Assembly (NCBI RefSeq): GCF_001625195.1
Contig: NC_054390.1
Span: 4,488,027-4,552,026, forward strand
DNA length: 64,000 nt
Reading direction: 5' to 3'
DNA from: Drechmeria coniospora
Lineage: Eukaryota > Ascomycota > Sordariomycetes > Hypocreales > Ophiocordycipitaceae
The notes under the pieces were generated by a model. It saw nothing but the letters and a program-made list of their open reading frames with translations. It was not told the DNA's origin and searched no databases. Shown here one piece after another: positions 11,210 to 23,442 of the stretch. A program made the position numbers and the translations under genes. How positions within the stretch are numbered: the stretch's first letter is position 1; each line of letters opens with the position of its first letter.

Positions 11210-12930
11210 TCACTCGGTACCAGCGAGTACGTAGCACGCGGTGACGGGTCAGCGCTGGCTCGACGTACTTGCAGTATACAAGTACGCAAGCAAGCACATG
11301 CCACTTGTCTGGTCGACTTGCAAGTCCGTGTAAACTGATCTACAGTATGTGTCTACTGTGTACTGTACAGACTGGTAATACACCAACACTTGGGTATAGG
11401 AAGTACTGTAGGTCCAGTCCCTACAAGGACCTGCCTGTTACTACGCACCGACTTGGGGGGTTACCTACTGGTAAGTACTACCAGGTACCTAGTAGATACT
11501 ATAGGTACCTGCCAATGCGAACATAACACGATACGCTGAGGGCGCCTGTGAGACAGAGGCCAGAGTGAGTGAACGGGTGCCAAGCACGAGGCGCAGGTGT
11601 GCACCGAGGTGGAAGTACAGGCTCCCACTGCAAGGCTCGTACCACCACCAACCGGGTGGCAGCACGTACGGAGTGTAGGCAGACAGGCACTCCGTGCGGA
11701 GCAAGAAATGCAAGCAATACGGAATATTCCGTACTTGTGTTGCAACTGTAATACACACCGCTGATATGCCCGTTCCAGTTGATGGAGGCTCCGCCAAATC
11801 AACCCCAACTCGACCCCGGCGCTTCGTCCCCAGGAAATAGCATGCCAAAGTGCATGTGCACTGCATGTACTTACTCCGCACGGAGCACAAGTATAGACGA
11901 GCTTTGAATGGGCGGCAATAATACTAAACGACACCCCGTCCTATACCTGGAGTCGGCGTCAAAACAAGTCCCCCTCTCATTAACTTCAAAGGGCCCAGGT
12001 TCTGAACTCAAACGCATTGAAGGACCTGGCATGGGTACGGAGTAGTTGTACTTGATATTAACAAAGGAGGACTAGCGAGGGTGACGGCGCTAACGCGCTG
12101 ATACGCACTATGGTTTGTGCAAGTCGATATAGTCGCAAGTACGGAGTAGTTGAGTACATGAGTACATGCAGGCACTGGTTCGTGCTGCTGACCGCCGCCG
12201 CTGGCGCCGTTCCGGTACATGCCTACCTACGCAGTACACATCCGCCGGCGAGGCACCGCCCACGAGTAGCAAGCAGCGACTGAAATAAAAATGCAGCGCG
12301 TTGACGGAACTGCATGCCCTTTTATGATGTTCTCTCTCTCTCAACGAGGACGTGGCTTGCTCTGAATTCCCGTGGCTTCCGGAGGATAGTAAACAGTAAT
12401 AGTTAGTTGTAAGTACGTCTGTGTGTGGGTGTACTTAGTGGTACAGTGCTCGAATCGAGAAGTACTGAAGTACTTGCGGAGTACGGAGTACAGTGCTTGT
12501 GGACATGGAGCATCGTGTAACTTTGTTCCAGGTACTTATGACCCTGGCATGTAAGCACACCCAAGTATTATACGAGTGCAAATATCGGTGTAGATGTGTA
12601 CTTACACCTACAGTACTCCGTACACTTACTTACTGTACACGCAAGTACTCACTTGTATATGTGCAACTACTTGAACGCTTACAAGGACTTATTACAGCTA
12701 GTTGCACTGTACAGGTACTGCAGGTGTGCAACTACATGGCAGTGCGTACACATAACCTACAGTAAGTAAGTACTTGCAAGTATGAGTGCTCCGTGCTCCG
12801 TACTGTACAACTACAGCACACCTAGGTAGATACGAGTGCAACTCGGCGCTACGGCTCATGCAAGTACCTGGTACAGTGTACTTGTACAATGTACAAGTAC
12901 AAGTACATGTACGCATCGTATCATGATATT
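11210..12930. repeat. Large GTAC/TACGGAGTA word island
   Basis: Dense in AGTACTTG, TACGGAGTA, GGTACCTA and CAAGTAC words. It includes TACGGAGTAC copies near 12035, 12140 and 12480, and an inverted repeat at 12878-12900 whose 11-base arms (gtacttgtaca) are separated by one base. Unique-looking DNA interrupts it at about 11530-11870. Confidence 0.75.
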
Positions 12931-13127
12931 AGCACTCGTAGTATGATGTCGTGGAGTGTGACCTGGCTCTGCCAGTAAAAGTCGCCGAGTACGTATTTAT
13001 GGGGCGAGTGGCGACGTAAGAGGAAAGCTGAGACGAGCGTGTTGGAGAAAAGCTTCTGTTTCCATTTTAGTCCTGCGCTTGAAACCGGCGATCGAGAACG
13101 GCGGATAATCCTTCCAGCCTTCTAGAA

Positions 13128-13182
13128 GCCGCTGGCCAAGCCGCTGGCCAAGCCGCTGGCCAAGCCGCTGGCCAAGCCGCTG
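13128..13182. repeat. 12-bp tandem repeat, about 4.6 copies
   Basis: The unit gccgctggccaa repeats head to tail without mismatch. On the minus strand it would read as a Leu-Gly-Gln-Arg repeat, but no supporting gene structure surrounds it. Confidence 0.9.
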
Positions 13183-13379
13183 GTTCTCTAGCGACCGAAT
13201 CGACAGCACGCGGCTAGGGGCTGCGAGCACCGCAGACGAGGCAATTTAAGGCCCCTCCCTAAGCAATATTTGCACAGGAGCACCTGCACCAGCCACAACG
13301 GTCGGAACTTGCCGTGGGTGCGAGGTGCTAGTGCAGGCAACGTTCGGCAGGTGGGAGGGCACCAACGGTAATTACCTGG

Positions 13380-14540
13380 TGCATGTACATGTACTGTAGT
13401 CGCACGTACTGGTACCGGGGCGCGTGGGCGTAGACGTATTCAAGGCCCGTACGGAGTACGGAGTACCGTGTACCTTGTTCGACCTTGTCCTCGGCCGACG
13501 AGGCTAATGAAGTTTGTGCAAGAAAACGACAAAGTGCACGTATTACTGGCGATGGAGGAGCGGAAGTCTCACCAAGTGGTATGGAGCCAACGAGTTTGTG
13601 TTGATTTGATCATTTGGGCAAGGGCAAAAAAAAAAACAAGGACAGCGACGAACAACGGAGTTGCCGCCTACCCGGCGAGGCGACGATGCGGGTGGTGGGA
13701 GCAAAGGAGCAGTCGACCGTTCGATCGGAAACCCGGATGAGGCGTGATGATCCAACGTTTCGCGTCAGCGCAGCCAGTGTACACTGTACATGTACTTTGA
13801 GTACTTACGCATACTTAGTTAGTTGCACTGTAGGAGAGGCTTGTGCGGAGTATTCCGTACCGCACACCTACAGTACCTCCTGGCCGTACATGTAATTAGT
13901 TGTGGTAGTTGTGGTAGTTGTGGTACTTGCTGTACTTGTAGTTGTACTGGCTCCGTACCGTGCTCGAAGAGCTGGCTGGGCGTCCGTCCGCGACCGCACC
14001 GGTACGCGTTGCAAGTGCTGCAAGTGCACTTGCAGTGTACAGTACATCTACAGTGCGTGCACTAGTATTGGCAAGTACAGGACTTAATTAAGTAATACTA
14101 GGTACCTAGTATGTAAGTACTGTGCAGTAGGTGGGTGTACTGTCGATGCACGCACTGATGGGTATCGGCAACCTGCTATGGCACTCGCTCGCTGCCGCTC
14201 AACCGACAGGAGCGCTAGTACAGTGCTAGGTGGAGGCGAACATGCAATTGCCCCGTACCTACAACTACTGTACCTACTAGGTACCTAGTATGCAGTACTG
14301 CACGCAAATAATACTGCAAGACTTGCATGCAAGGACGGAGTAAGTACTTGCACACCTAAGTACTTGTACTACTGCAAGTACTCCCTACTGCGCTGCACTA
14401 CAGTGTTTGCCGGTGCAGTGCCTATTCGCAGATTACCGCACTGCTTACAGGTACTTGCGGTACTCTTGCAGTGTTGCCCCCCGGCTGCAGTAGTCCATAG
14501 TACAGTAGAGGTGTACTTGCACAAGTACTCCGCGCACTTG
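13380..14540. repeat. GTAC/TACGGAGTA word island with perfect palindromes
   Basis: Contains a doubled TACGGAGTACGGAGTA at about 13449, a triplicated GTTGTGGTA near 13900-13930, an 18-bp perfect palindrome at 14095-14112 (atactaggtacctagtat) and a 16-bp relative at 14275-14290. A segment with ordinary composition lies at about 13500-13770. Confidence 0.75.
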
Positions 14541-15059
14541 TTGCCATTGTTTGTGTATCGGGAACCAGCCAGGACGCTGATGATGCCAGCAAGGGCGGGA
14601 CAGGCACCAGGGTGCGACAGGCCCCCGCCGGGGCCGGGCAGGACAGGGCAGGCGGCTCGCCATCGCCATGGACGACCGACCGACCAGCGACCGGGTCTGC
14701 CGCCACTTGCCGGGGTCTTCTCAGCTGAAGAGGGCGAATGAGCGATGGGGCCGGCCACTTTTCGCCTCGACTGACGCAACGCTTCGGTGGCAGTCGGTGT
14801 CGAAATGCCGACGGCGGCTGTGCTGCACACCTACGTACAGTATGACGATTGTACCGCACCCGTATCGTCACACCCGGCCAGGTGCCGCCATCTGCGCTTG
14901 CGCATGCGCCCATCGGCAGCCGGCGAGCGGCAGTGGCTGAGCCGGAGCCGCTTGGCTGGGTGGCGACGCAGCCGTCTTGCCGATGGCCGACGCGTGCATC
15001 GGTTTCATCGCCCCCAGCGAAGCCAAGAAGGCGGTTTGTCGGGTCGCATGCATGCTCGC

Positions 15060-15900
15060 GCAGGGTATTCCTACAGCACAGCACTCGCCGCACACACCGC
15101 AAGTAGGTGTACAGGGAAGTACACGTACAAGCCCTTGGCTGTAGGGACTGGAGTTCCCAAGTGTCCCTCTGTAGAGTATACTGTACAAGTGATTGGAGGA
15201 CAGTTGCTTGTCGCATGCATGGACCGCCCACACGCTCGGCATGTGTAAGTACTCGCAGGCCAGTACACCGTATTGAGCGGTGTAACTACATGCACGTGCA
15301 ATGCGTCGCACGCCCTCCGCGGCTAACTACATGCATAGATTGGGACGGATAGGACGTGCGTGTGCGTGTACGGTGCGTACGGTACAGGCGTTGCTCATCC
15401 TGCGAGCGATGGATGGATGGCTGGGCGATGAGGCATCTCAAGGCCAGATCGCCGGCAATGCACGATATGGACCAGGATGGCGAGGATACGGAGGTTCTCA
15501 CCAGCACGTGGATTTGCGGGGCGCGCGATACCGATGCAGTGCCGACGTTGCATCACTCGGTGCGCCTGTACTTACTTGCTGTACTTACTTGCTGTACTTA
15601 CTTGCATGCACTGTATTACAGCACATGATAATCAGTCAACAAGCAAGTGCTGGGGTACAAGCACCTGTTATTCATCGTCAGTTCGCTGCCATACCAAGTG
15701 CTTGTACTCGGTACATGCAAACAGCCTGTGCTAGAATGGAAAAGTGTAGTTGTGCGGAGTACTTACTGTACATGTACTTGCATCCCATTGCGGAGCTCAG
15801 CTGCTGTACTTGATTGCTCTGTGCTGTACAGTAGGTGTGCATGTACTTGCGTGCGCACTTAAGTACGGAGCAAGTACGGAGCAAGTACTCCGCACATGTG
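15060..15900. repeat. GTAC word island
   Basis: Repeated GTACTTACTTGCT units occur at about 15565-15605 and an AAGTACGGAGC doublet at about 15860-15885. Ordinary GC-rich sequence interrupts it between about 15380 and 15560. Confidence 0.65.
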
Positions 15901-16659
15901 CGGCGCTTGCACCGCAAGGCACCTGTGCGGCCATGATACATGTGCATCCTACTGCGACAAGTCGCAGGCCCTTGCCGCGTCCATCATTTCACCTCACCTA
16001 CAGACCCTCGCAGGATGGGGGGCGCTGCATGGCAAGCACGAGTGCGTGCGGGCGTGCAACGGTGCGGGATGAGGAGGACCGGGCGATTGGCAGCGCAACG
16101 TCACCGGCCTGCGCGTGCTCTCGTGTTCATGGCTTCCCGGATGCCAAGGGCCCATGACCCGATTCGCATCGAGCAATGCTTGCGACGCCTACAATTGCCG
16201 GCGCAAGGTAGGCAACATGGCTGGATGCCGAACAAGGCGCAGCGCCCGGCAGGGGCCTCGGCGATCGCGACAGCGGCTTGCCAGCTCGAGGTGATGGTGC
16301 TGCCCAGCGTCGTCGGCGACGGAGGCGCAGAGTACGAATACGGAGCAGAACTCGCCTCTGCGTACCGCCATGTACAAATCCACGCACTATACCCTACGTG
16401 CCAGGGCGAGTACGAGCAGGAGCGCAGGTGCGGCACGGTACGTGCGCCAGCACCAGGCGCACCACGCCGCGCCTCATGGCAGCAGGCGACGTGAGAGGAT
16501 CAATCGCCGACGGCGTGACGATCCCCCAAGGGCCCATTCCTCGACGAAGGCGGCGGCGAGGAGCAAGCTGCGGGCTCCGGCCGTTTCGCACACCGCGCAG
16601 TGAGCAACCTCCGGACGACGCGCTCGTTTCACACCGCTGCGCTTCGGTACCGCGGTGCA

Positions 16660-17170
16660 TGTGCAAGTACTGTAGCAGCTCCGTACGTCGGGACGGCAGT
16701 GCCATGATGCAAACATCTGGTGCGTTGGTGGTGGACAGATGCGTCGCTCGCACTGGCGAATACCTAGGTGCCTGGTACAATTGTTACTTGCATACTGTAC
16801 CTAGGTACTAAGTATGTTCTTTGGTACAGTAAGTACTTACAGTACTGATCTTGGTAGCTAGCACTTGTACGTAGGTCTAGTACTTACTTCCTGTACTGTA
16901 ATATGATGACCTGTGGCGGGGGAGTCGTTGACAGCAGTGGCAACAGTCCCTAGGACATCCGTGCGACGGCGACCCAACACTCACCAAGAGCACAGTACCT
17001 AGCAGGCAAGTACTTGTCGCGGCTCTACTTACAAGTACAGTACACCGTACGAGTAAAGTACGCCGTATAAGTAATTGTGCGCTGCACAGGTACACGCTGC
17101 CGCAGGGTACATGTACTGTACACGTAAGTACTTAGTACTGCACTTACGTTGAGGTGCAAGCGGACGTGTG
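16660..17170. repeat. GTAC word island
   Basis: Words CCTAGGTAC, AAGTACTTACAGTAC and GTACACGTAAGTAC recur, with a CTAGGTGCC/CTAGGTACT pair at about 16760-16810. No coding signal is present. Confidence 0.6.
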
Positions 17171-17336
17171 CAAAACCGGCACCACCCAAACACTGCACCA
17201 AAATTGTGCGAGTACCCAAGGCTGCAATGGCCAATCGTGCGTCCTGCGATGCCAAAGAAGCGCAGTGCGGATACTACTACTACGCTTGCACTTGCAACTA
17301 ATAATTCTTACGTATCGGCGCAACTGCATAGTACGA

Positions 17337-17404
17337 GGGTAGAACGATGGTAGCCCGACGGTAGCACGACGATAGCACGAGAGTAGCACGAGAGTAGCAC
17401 GAGC
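17337..17404. repeat. Imperfect GTAGCACGA-type minisatellite
   Basis: About five units of roughly 13-14 bases, each containing GTAGCACGA or GATAGCACGA, in gene-free DNA. Confidence 0.7.
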
Positions 17405-17699
17405 GCCCGCATGCTACCTACCTGCGACCCCGGCCTGGGCCCAATGCCCTCTCGGTTCTGGATTCTTGCACCCACCCATTGGATGAGAATCATTCTCAAG
17501 GCGCGGCGTTCCCCATCGGGTGCGTGCCATGATCATGAATGCTGCCTTCTGGCCGGCTCGAGCGCGAAGGAGCCGTAGCCAATGACAACAAGCCGGCCGG
17601 CCATAACGGTTGTGCGCATGGGATTCCTGCCGCAGGGTACGGTGCGTTTGCGCTGGCGCGCAGTCGAGTCCTTGTGAGCACTTGCTCCTGCTGCCCTTT

Positions 17700-18560
17700 C
17701 ATGCACGTAAGTACTGTACGGTGCTTACTGTACGTGTACATGCACAGGTACGTGCATGCCTGCATGGTCGCCGAGTTGCTGCCGTAGGGGCGGACAAGGT
17801 CGAGATCCTGATTATGCAAAATCCTGGTGGCTGACGCTGGCATTTCGGGCGGGTCGGTCGTATCTCCTCGGACAAGGAGGAGCAGCCAGCGAGGGAGCCA
17901 GCAGGCCCGATGAAGGCGAGCCCCAACGGCCCGAAGTCGACGGCGAAAACCATCCAGCGTACGGAGTACATATAAGTACAGTACACCACCTACAGGTAGA
18001 CAAGTACTCCGTACTTAGCCGCCAAAGTGCAAGTTGGTGTGCTTGCTTAAGCGCTAGCAGGCGCACTTGCACCGATGCTAGTACCTGGTAATTACCCAGC
18101 AGGTCCCGTGGCAGTCCATTCGTACGTCGACCGGTTGACAGAGGGCGCACCGGCAAATGCCGTGGAAGGCCTCGATGCCGGTACGCTAGGCGCGTGAACT
18201 TGTACTTGGGTGTATGAGGGACGAGTACTTGCTTGCATGTACATGTACATTCTGCTGGGCGAGTAGGCACCATCTACAGTATGTCCAGGTTCACATGTAC
18301 ATGTACATGTACACTCACGTCTGTACAGGTGCTGCCGCAGTACTGTACAGTAATTACAAGCGTGCAAAGGGTGCAAAGAGTGCAAGCACTAATAATACAA
18401 GTAATACCACAGTAGGTACTTAGGTACTTGGTAGGAGGTAAAGTAAGTACTTGCATGCAAGTGGACGGAAGGCGAGGAGTTGTTTGTCAACACTCCGTAC
18501 GCCTACTATTATAGCTTTGCAATTGATACCTCTACTGGGCACTCTTCATCCAGTGCATGT
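17700..18560. repeat. GTAC/TACTCCGTA word island
   Basis: Includes GTACGGAGTACAT near 17958, TACTCCGTAC near 18005 and 18550, a run of ACATGTAC units at about 18236-18312 and three GTGCAAAG-like units at about 18362-18386. Confidence 0.65.
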
Positions 18561-19289
18561 ACTCCGTACCACACTCGTGCTTTGCCGTGCGGCTTGGTTG
18601 GTTCGGCACGGCCGTACGTAAGAGCATGCGCGCCGTCGTGGGTGTGATGCAACGCTTGGTCGTGCGCTCGCCTTCTCGCGGCAACCACGTGGTTCGAGAG
18701 GCACGCACGCGAGACGGCGTCGCCGCTTCCATTGTTCCTCCTCATTGCCGTGCCGGGAGCGGAGAGTGCGAGGCGAGCCAACCTCGACACACTCGCGACA
18801 GCCGACGGCGCATCGCTAGCACGCACCCGGCTCGGTAGGCACCCGGTGGCACCGCAAGGCAACGGCCACCAAATCCAAGACGGGCATCGTGGCCCTCGGT
18901 TTGCGACATCGGCGCCGACGGGGCCGGTACAGTGCATAGTGCAGGTACCGTACGTTGGCGGGCGCTAGTCGATTGTGATTTCGTCGCCGCGTCGATCAAT
19001 CAATCAATCGCCTCGCTCACTCGACGCTCTACCTCCCGTGGTGGAGGCGCGACGACCGGGCTGCAATGCATTTGCTTGTGCGGACCTGGGCATGCGCTGG
19101 CCTCCACTGATCCGTCCACTAGAATGCCGGCAACTGCCAGCGCATCCAGCGAGGATTTCGGCGTCAGCACGCTAGTGCGGTGGTTGTCCACTCGGCTGTT
19201 GCTGTCAACCACCTGCCCGCTTAGTTGTCCACTCAACTAAACTGCTAGCTCTATTGCCCATCCAACTGCCCACCGCGCCCCCCGCTCAA

Positions 19290-19560
19290 CGGTGTGTAAG
19301 TACTTGTAAGTAAGTATATGCACACCACTTACAGTGACCTACTAGGTACGATCCACCATCTGCCGTACAATCGTTCCACGGAGTGCTGCCCTATTAATTA
19401 ATGACTGCAAACAAGCACCAGCACAAGTACTGTAGTTGTACGCTCGAGTTGCAGCGCACAAGTCCATACGGAGTACTGGAACATGTGCACTGTGGACGTA
19501 CTTACAATTACACCTACTTGGTACAAGTATGTAAAGTGCTTGCAACATAGCAGACTATTA
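19290..19560. repeat. Small GTAC word island
   Basis: Short words of the same family (GTAAGTACTTGTAAGTAAG, CATACGGAGTACTGG, CTTGGTACAAGTATG) in gene-free sequence. Confidence 0.55.
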
Positions 19561-20099
19561 CTTGTGCTGAATGCACAGAGTACATGTCGGTGAATTTCAA
19601 GCGCCAGCAGTTCCAAGTTGTCGTGATCCAGTGGGTAGGTCTGCTCGTAATGCATGTCATCCATCACGAGGACACTCATCGTTGCAAAACCGTGCCCAAG
19701 TGCACGCACGCACGTCCACCACCGAACTTCTGTGCATGTACACTAATAACTACGTACCTACTCCGTATCTAGCTAGATATTATTAGCCATGAGCCGCGAT
19801 GGAAGTAACCGTCAGCAGCTGGCGAGGTCGCAACTTGCTCTATCCACTGCACCATCACATGCTACTACCATGCACACTTCCATGACCTGCTTGTAGCAGC
19901 TGTTGGTTGGCTGCAGCCAAGGTGTGCTACCCTGCCTGCGGCGAGACCGAGACCGTAGGCACAGCTCCGCCTGCGTGTCCATGGCTTCCTTCGCCACGCT
20001 GCGCTCACTGCGTGCGTGCGCGCGCACACGGCCACAGTGTACGGCACACTCGCAGCAGCTCATGCTTCCATGTACGCCCAACCCCTGCAGGGGCATTCT

Positions 20100-20440
20100 C
20101 GAGTGCTGTACGGAGTAGACATTCGCACCGATAAACTACCAGCACTCCGTACACCTACCTGCTTGCATGAAGGTAATTACAGTGCTGAACTGCGTACATG
20201 CCATGGACATGTGGTGGTGCTCAAACATCGTCGTACTCGTACTCGTACTCGTGTGCCAGTGATTGCCGGTATAATTAATAGTGCCCAAGTGTACTCCGTA
20301 GCTGAACGGTAATATTGATACATGTGCTGTTCTCGTTCGCAGTACTGCACGGAGTACTTGCACCAAGTACAGAGTACACCCATGTCGATTGGGCAGCAAG
20401 TAATACTCAAGTACTCCAGACCTGTAGCGTGTGGGAAAAA
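20100..20440. repeat. Small GTAC/TACGGAGTA word island
   Basis: Contains GTACGGAGTAG near 20108, ACTCCGTACACC near 20145, a triple GTACTC unit at about 20231-20250 and ACGGAGTACTTG near 20349. Confidence 0.55.
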
Positions 20441-20999
20441 AAGTTTGCCAGGACAACAATCAACCAGGCCCGCCGTGCTTGGTTGTCCCCTCCCCTGCCA
20501 CCCTCCCTCCCAAGCCCCCCTGGCCCTCCAACGTCGTGGGGGCGGCCGGAGGCCTGCCAACCCACCTCGCACCTCCGTTCGGCTGAGACTCGTAATGGCT
20601 TCGCGGACATCGGGCAAGGCCAGCAGCAGGTCGGGTGACAGACCGCTCCACCCGATGCCAGCGCAGCTTCATTCGAACCGAGGCCGAGGAGCTGTCAAGC
20701 GGCGGCTGGGTGAAGCTTGATGACATGGCGACTGGGGGAAGCGGGCAATGCGGCATCGGGATACCTCCTGGCAGGAGAGATGGCGGGAGGAACTCGGCAC
20801 CCGCTCGCAGGCTGCGAGCTCCTGCTGCTAGCCGGCCGTTGTGTCGGCCGACTTGCTCGCACATGCCTACCTGTGCAAGACTGTACGTGCGAGCACTTGC
20901 TTTGCACGCATATTACTTTGCTCTCTCCTTCTCGTGCTCTTCGTTCTTGCGCCCCTTGTGCCCGTGCCCGCGCTCGTGCCTGCCACGATTTCGGCTCAA

Positions 21000-22460
21000 G
21001 TACTAATAATATGAATTAGCTTGCGTGTACTCTGTGCATGCAAGTACGTAGACACTTGCAAGCAATGAAGTACATGCAAGTGTACAACGATTTGCAGGTA
21101 GGTTGCAGTTAGGAGGAACAAGAAGCACATGTACAGTACAGCAAGTATGTGTACACGTAGTTGTATGTTCTTGCCATTGCAGCAGGGCACAAACATGCTG
21201 TACATGGTTGTACTTGTACTTGCAAGTAAGTATGTGCTGCACCTACCTACAACTACTTGTATTACATACTTGTACTGTAGGGAGCAAATACGCCGGACTT
21301 GATTGTACATGCAGCAAGTTACCGTAACTAGTTGTACTTACTTTCATGATGCCTGCGCATCCGGCTGCAAAGCCTATTCGATGTTGCTCGGCCGTTCTTC
21401 ATCAGCAGAAGCTTAATAATCCCAGCAGCAACGTCATACCGCCGCCCGGCGCTTCCTCGCCTTCACTCGGCGGCAGCTGCAACCAGACGAGAGTGAGTTC
21501 GCACCCGTCCGCGGTCAGGCGGCGAAGACCTTGCGCCGATGCCTGCCTGCCCGTTTCCGTCCCTGTGCGAGCGCGACAGCACAGCCGTGCTCGTTCGTAC
21601 TCGCTCACCACCGCCCGCGCCTCCCTCGAGGCTCCCTCCCGCTGGCAGTTGGGCGGTCAATGCGGTGGTGCTGCAAGCACCACCAGAGTCCCACCTGCCA
21701 TGATACGAGTGCATCATTCCGTACAGCACCCACAAACAAGTACATGCATACTCGGTACTTGCAGGTGCAACACGTACAGCAAGTACATTGCCTGCTTTAG
21801 CAATTTCAGCAATGAGCAACACTAGGTCAGTACTGCCCGGGGGAGTATCAGTGCCCGGGGGCGTAGCAGTGCCCGACAAAAACAGGGAATTGTAATACAA
21901 GTAATTCCACGTACTAGCATTTGCTGGTAGGTACGCACAAGTCGCTCAAGCGCTGCTGTTACTGTAGCTGGCGCCTGGGCTCGGGGTCGAACGAGTATCG
22001 GCAGGAGCACAGTGTGCATGCACAGTACCGTACATGGACGTGAACGCGAACGTTCCAGATCCAGCTTGGCGGGCCCCCGCCCCCCCTAGTGGGTGGGTGG
22101 GTAGCGTGGTAGGCTCGTTACCCGAGCCACAGCATCACTTAGTTAGTTGCAGGTGGATTATACAGTACACAGGTACGGAGTACAGTACATCACGTTGTGT
22201 TTACTTTTCCTGTACTGTACAGCGGATCTACGGCACTTTCACATACAAGCAAGTACTCGTTCTTTCTGGCACCCAAGCACGGTTTACAGAGTCTTTGTTC
22301 AACTAAAGAAACTGCATTGAACTGGCCGAGCTGGCCTATGGCCTACTTACTTGCATGTATTTGCACAGTAGAGCAGACGGCGGATACAGTACACCTGCTA
22401 CTGTACTTGCTTGCGGAAAAGAACGAGTTTATGGGCACGGAGCCGGCTACAACCAAGTAC
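21000..22460. repeat. GTAC word islands (two, split by unique sequence)
   Basis: Word-rich parts are about 21000-21340 and 21720-22460. A GC-rich, unique-looking segment at 21350-21710 lies between them. Words include GTACTTGTACTTGCAAGTA, GGTACGGAGTACAGTAC (near 22170) and TACTGTAC. An ordinary segment also occurs at about 22030-22130. Confidence 0.6.
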
Positions 22461-23254
22461 TTGCGTGGAGTGTCGACCGGCATTTCGTACTGTGCTCCAT
22501 CAGCACATCCGCTGGTCCCCCACCGCTGCGCTGAAGCAGGAGCACACGACCTGGGCCTGTCCCTCAGATACGCCCGCCGCAGAGGTTGAATTCCAACGGC
22601 TCCATGCTCCCTCGCTCGCACGAATGATCCCTTCTCCGTACATGAGGGAGCGGCTTGTGAGGAATCAAGTGGCCGACCGGCTCCTGGAAATGTTGGCGTC
22701 GCCCATCGGGGATCAGTTTCGGAACACGGTCGGAAGCTCCAATTGTCAAACACCACAGGAGCATGCCCAGTACAATTCTTGTCGACACGTGCAGGCAAGT
22801 ACTGTACCTACTTAGGTACTCCCTCCTTGCCTGCGGTGGGTGTGCTGCAAGTACTGCACTTCCAGTACAGTCTGTACTGTACTTGCGGTACTTGGTGGGA
22901 GACATTGGGCCCACCTCACGACGCCCCCACTCCCCCCTCTCCTCGCGCCCCTCACCCCTCACCCCCTGGGCGTGCAGGGGTCCCTGGCAATCTTGGATCG
23001 TGACTTGCGATACTTGATGCTCGACACGCCCCCTCCCTCGGCCTCCACGCCCCACCTTGCTTGGCGTTGCTGCCCCCGACACCATATCTGCATCTCAGAG
23101 ATTCTCTCACCAACACAAGCCGATCCCTTGTGTGAAGCTCTGATTTAAATATGTCGTGAGGATCCCGCTCCACTTGACCTTTGCGTCTTCCAGAATGCAC
23201 AGTCCACTTCGCATACAAGTACCTGTAGCCTCTCCTCTTTCTACCCACTCATTC

Positions 23255-23442
23255 CGCCGGTGACCGTCACATCATCGATTCGCTTCGACCGCATCGTCGA
23301 CCAACGACCACCGCCGCCGTCCTTTTCTTCTCTTTCCTCTCGTCTTCTCTCGACCGCCGGGACGAATCCCGTTCACTCGTCTCGCTCCCTCTCGTCCCGT
23401 CTCGCACACCCCGTCCCGTCCCCCCTCACAAAACCGACCAAG
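23255..23442 (+). promoter_or_regulatory. Pyrimidine-rich leader of the bZIP gene
   Basis: A CT-rich stretch (TTCTTCTCTTTCCTCTCGTCTTCTCTC and similar) runs up to the bZIP start codon. Such CT-rich tracts commonly mark the core promoter and 5' leader of filamentous fungal genes. The start context is accaagATGg. Confidence 0.6.

Larger units (their letters stand above)
10899..23442. other. 12.5 kb gene-poor region
   Basis: No open frame on either strand in this stretch shows a domain, a catalytic motif or a coherent exon chain. Longer frames are composed of Cys, Arg, Thr and Tyr codons produced by the GTAC-rich words. Repeat islands (listed separately) alternate with GC-rich, unique-looking segments such as 10900-11200, 13000-13350, 14560-15050, 15950-16650, 18560-19250 and 20440-21000. 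No transposase, reverse transcriptase, tRNA or rRNA was recognised. Confidence 0.55.

Noticed and set aside
14422..15231. 269-codon minus-strand frame in the first gene-free stretch
   Set aside because: Made largely of Cys/Thr/Arg codons from GTAC words and interrupted by repeat; no motif.
10899..23442. Repeat-induced point mutation as the origin of the islands
   Set aside because: Classical RIP yields AT-rich, TpA-rich duplicated sequence; here CpG-containing words such as TACGGAGTA are retained and no long aligned copies are visible. Dinucleotide indices would be needed to exclude it fully.
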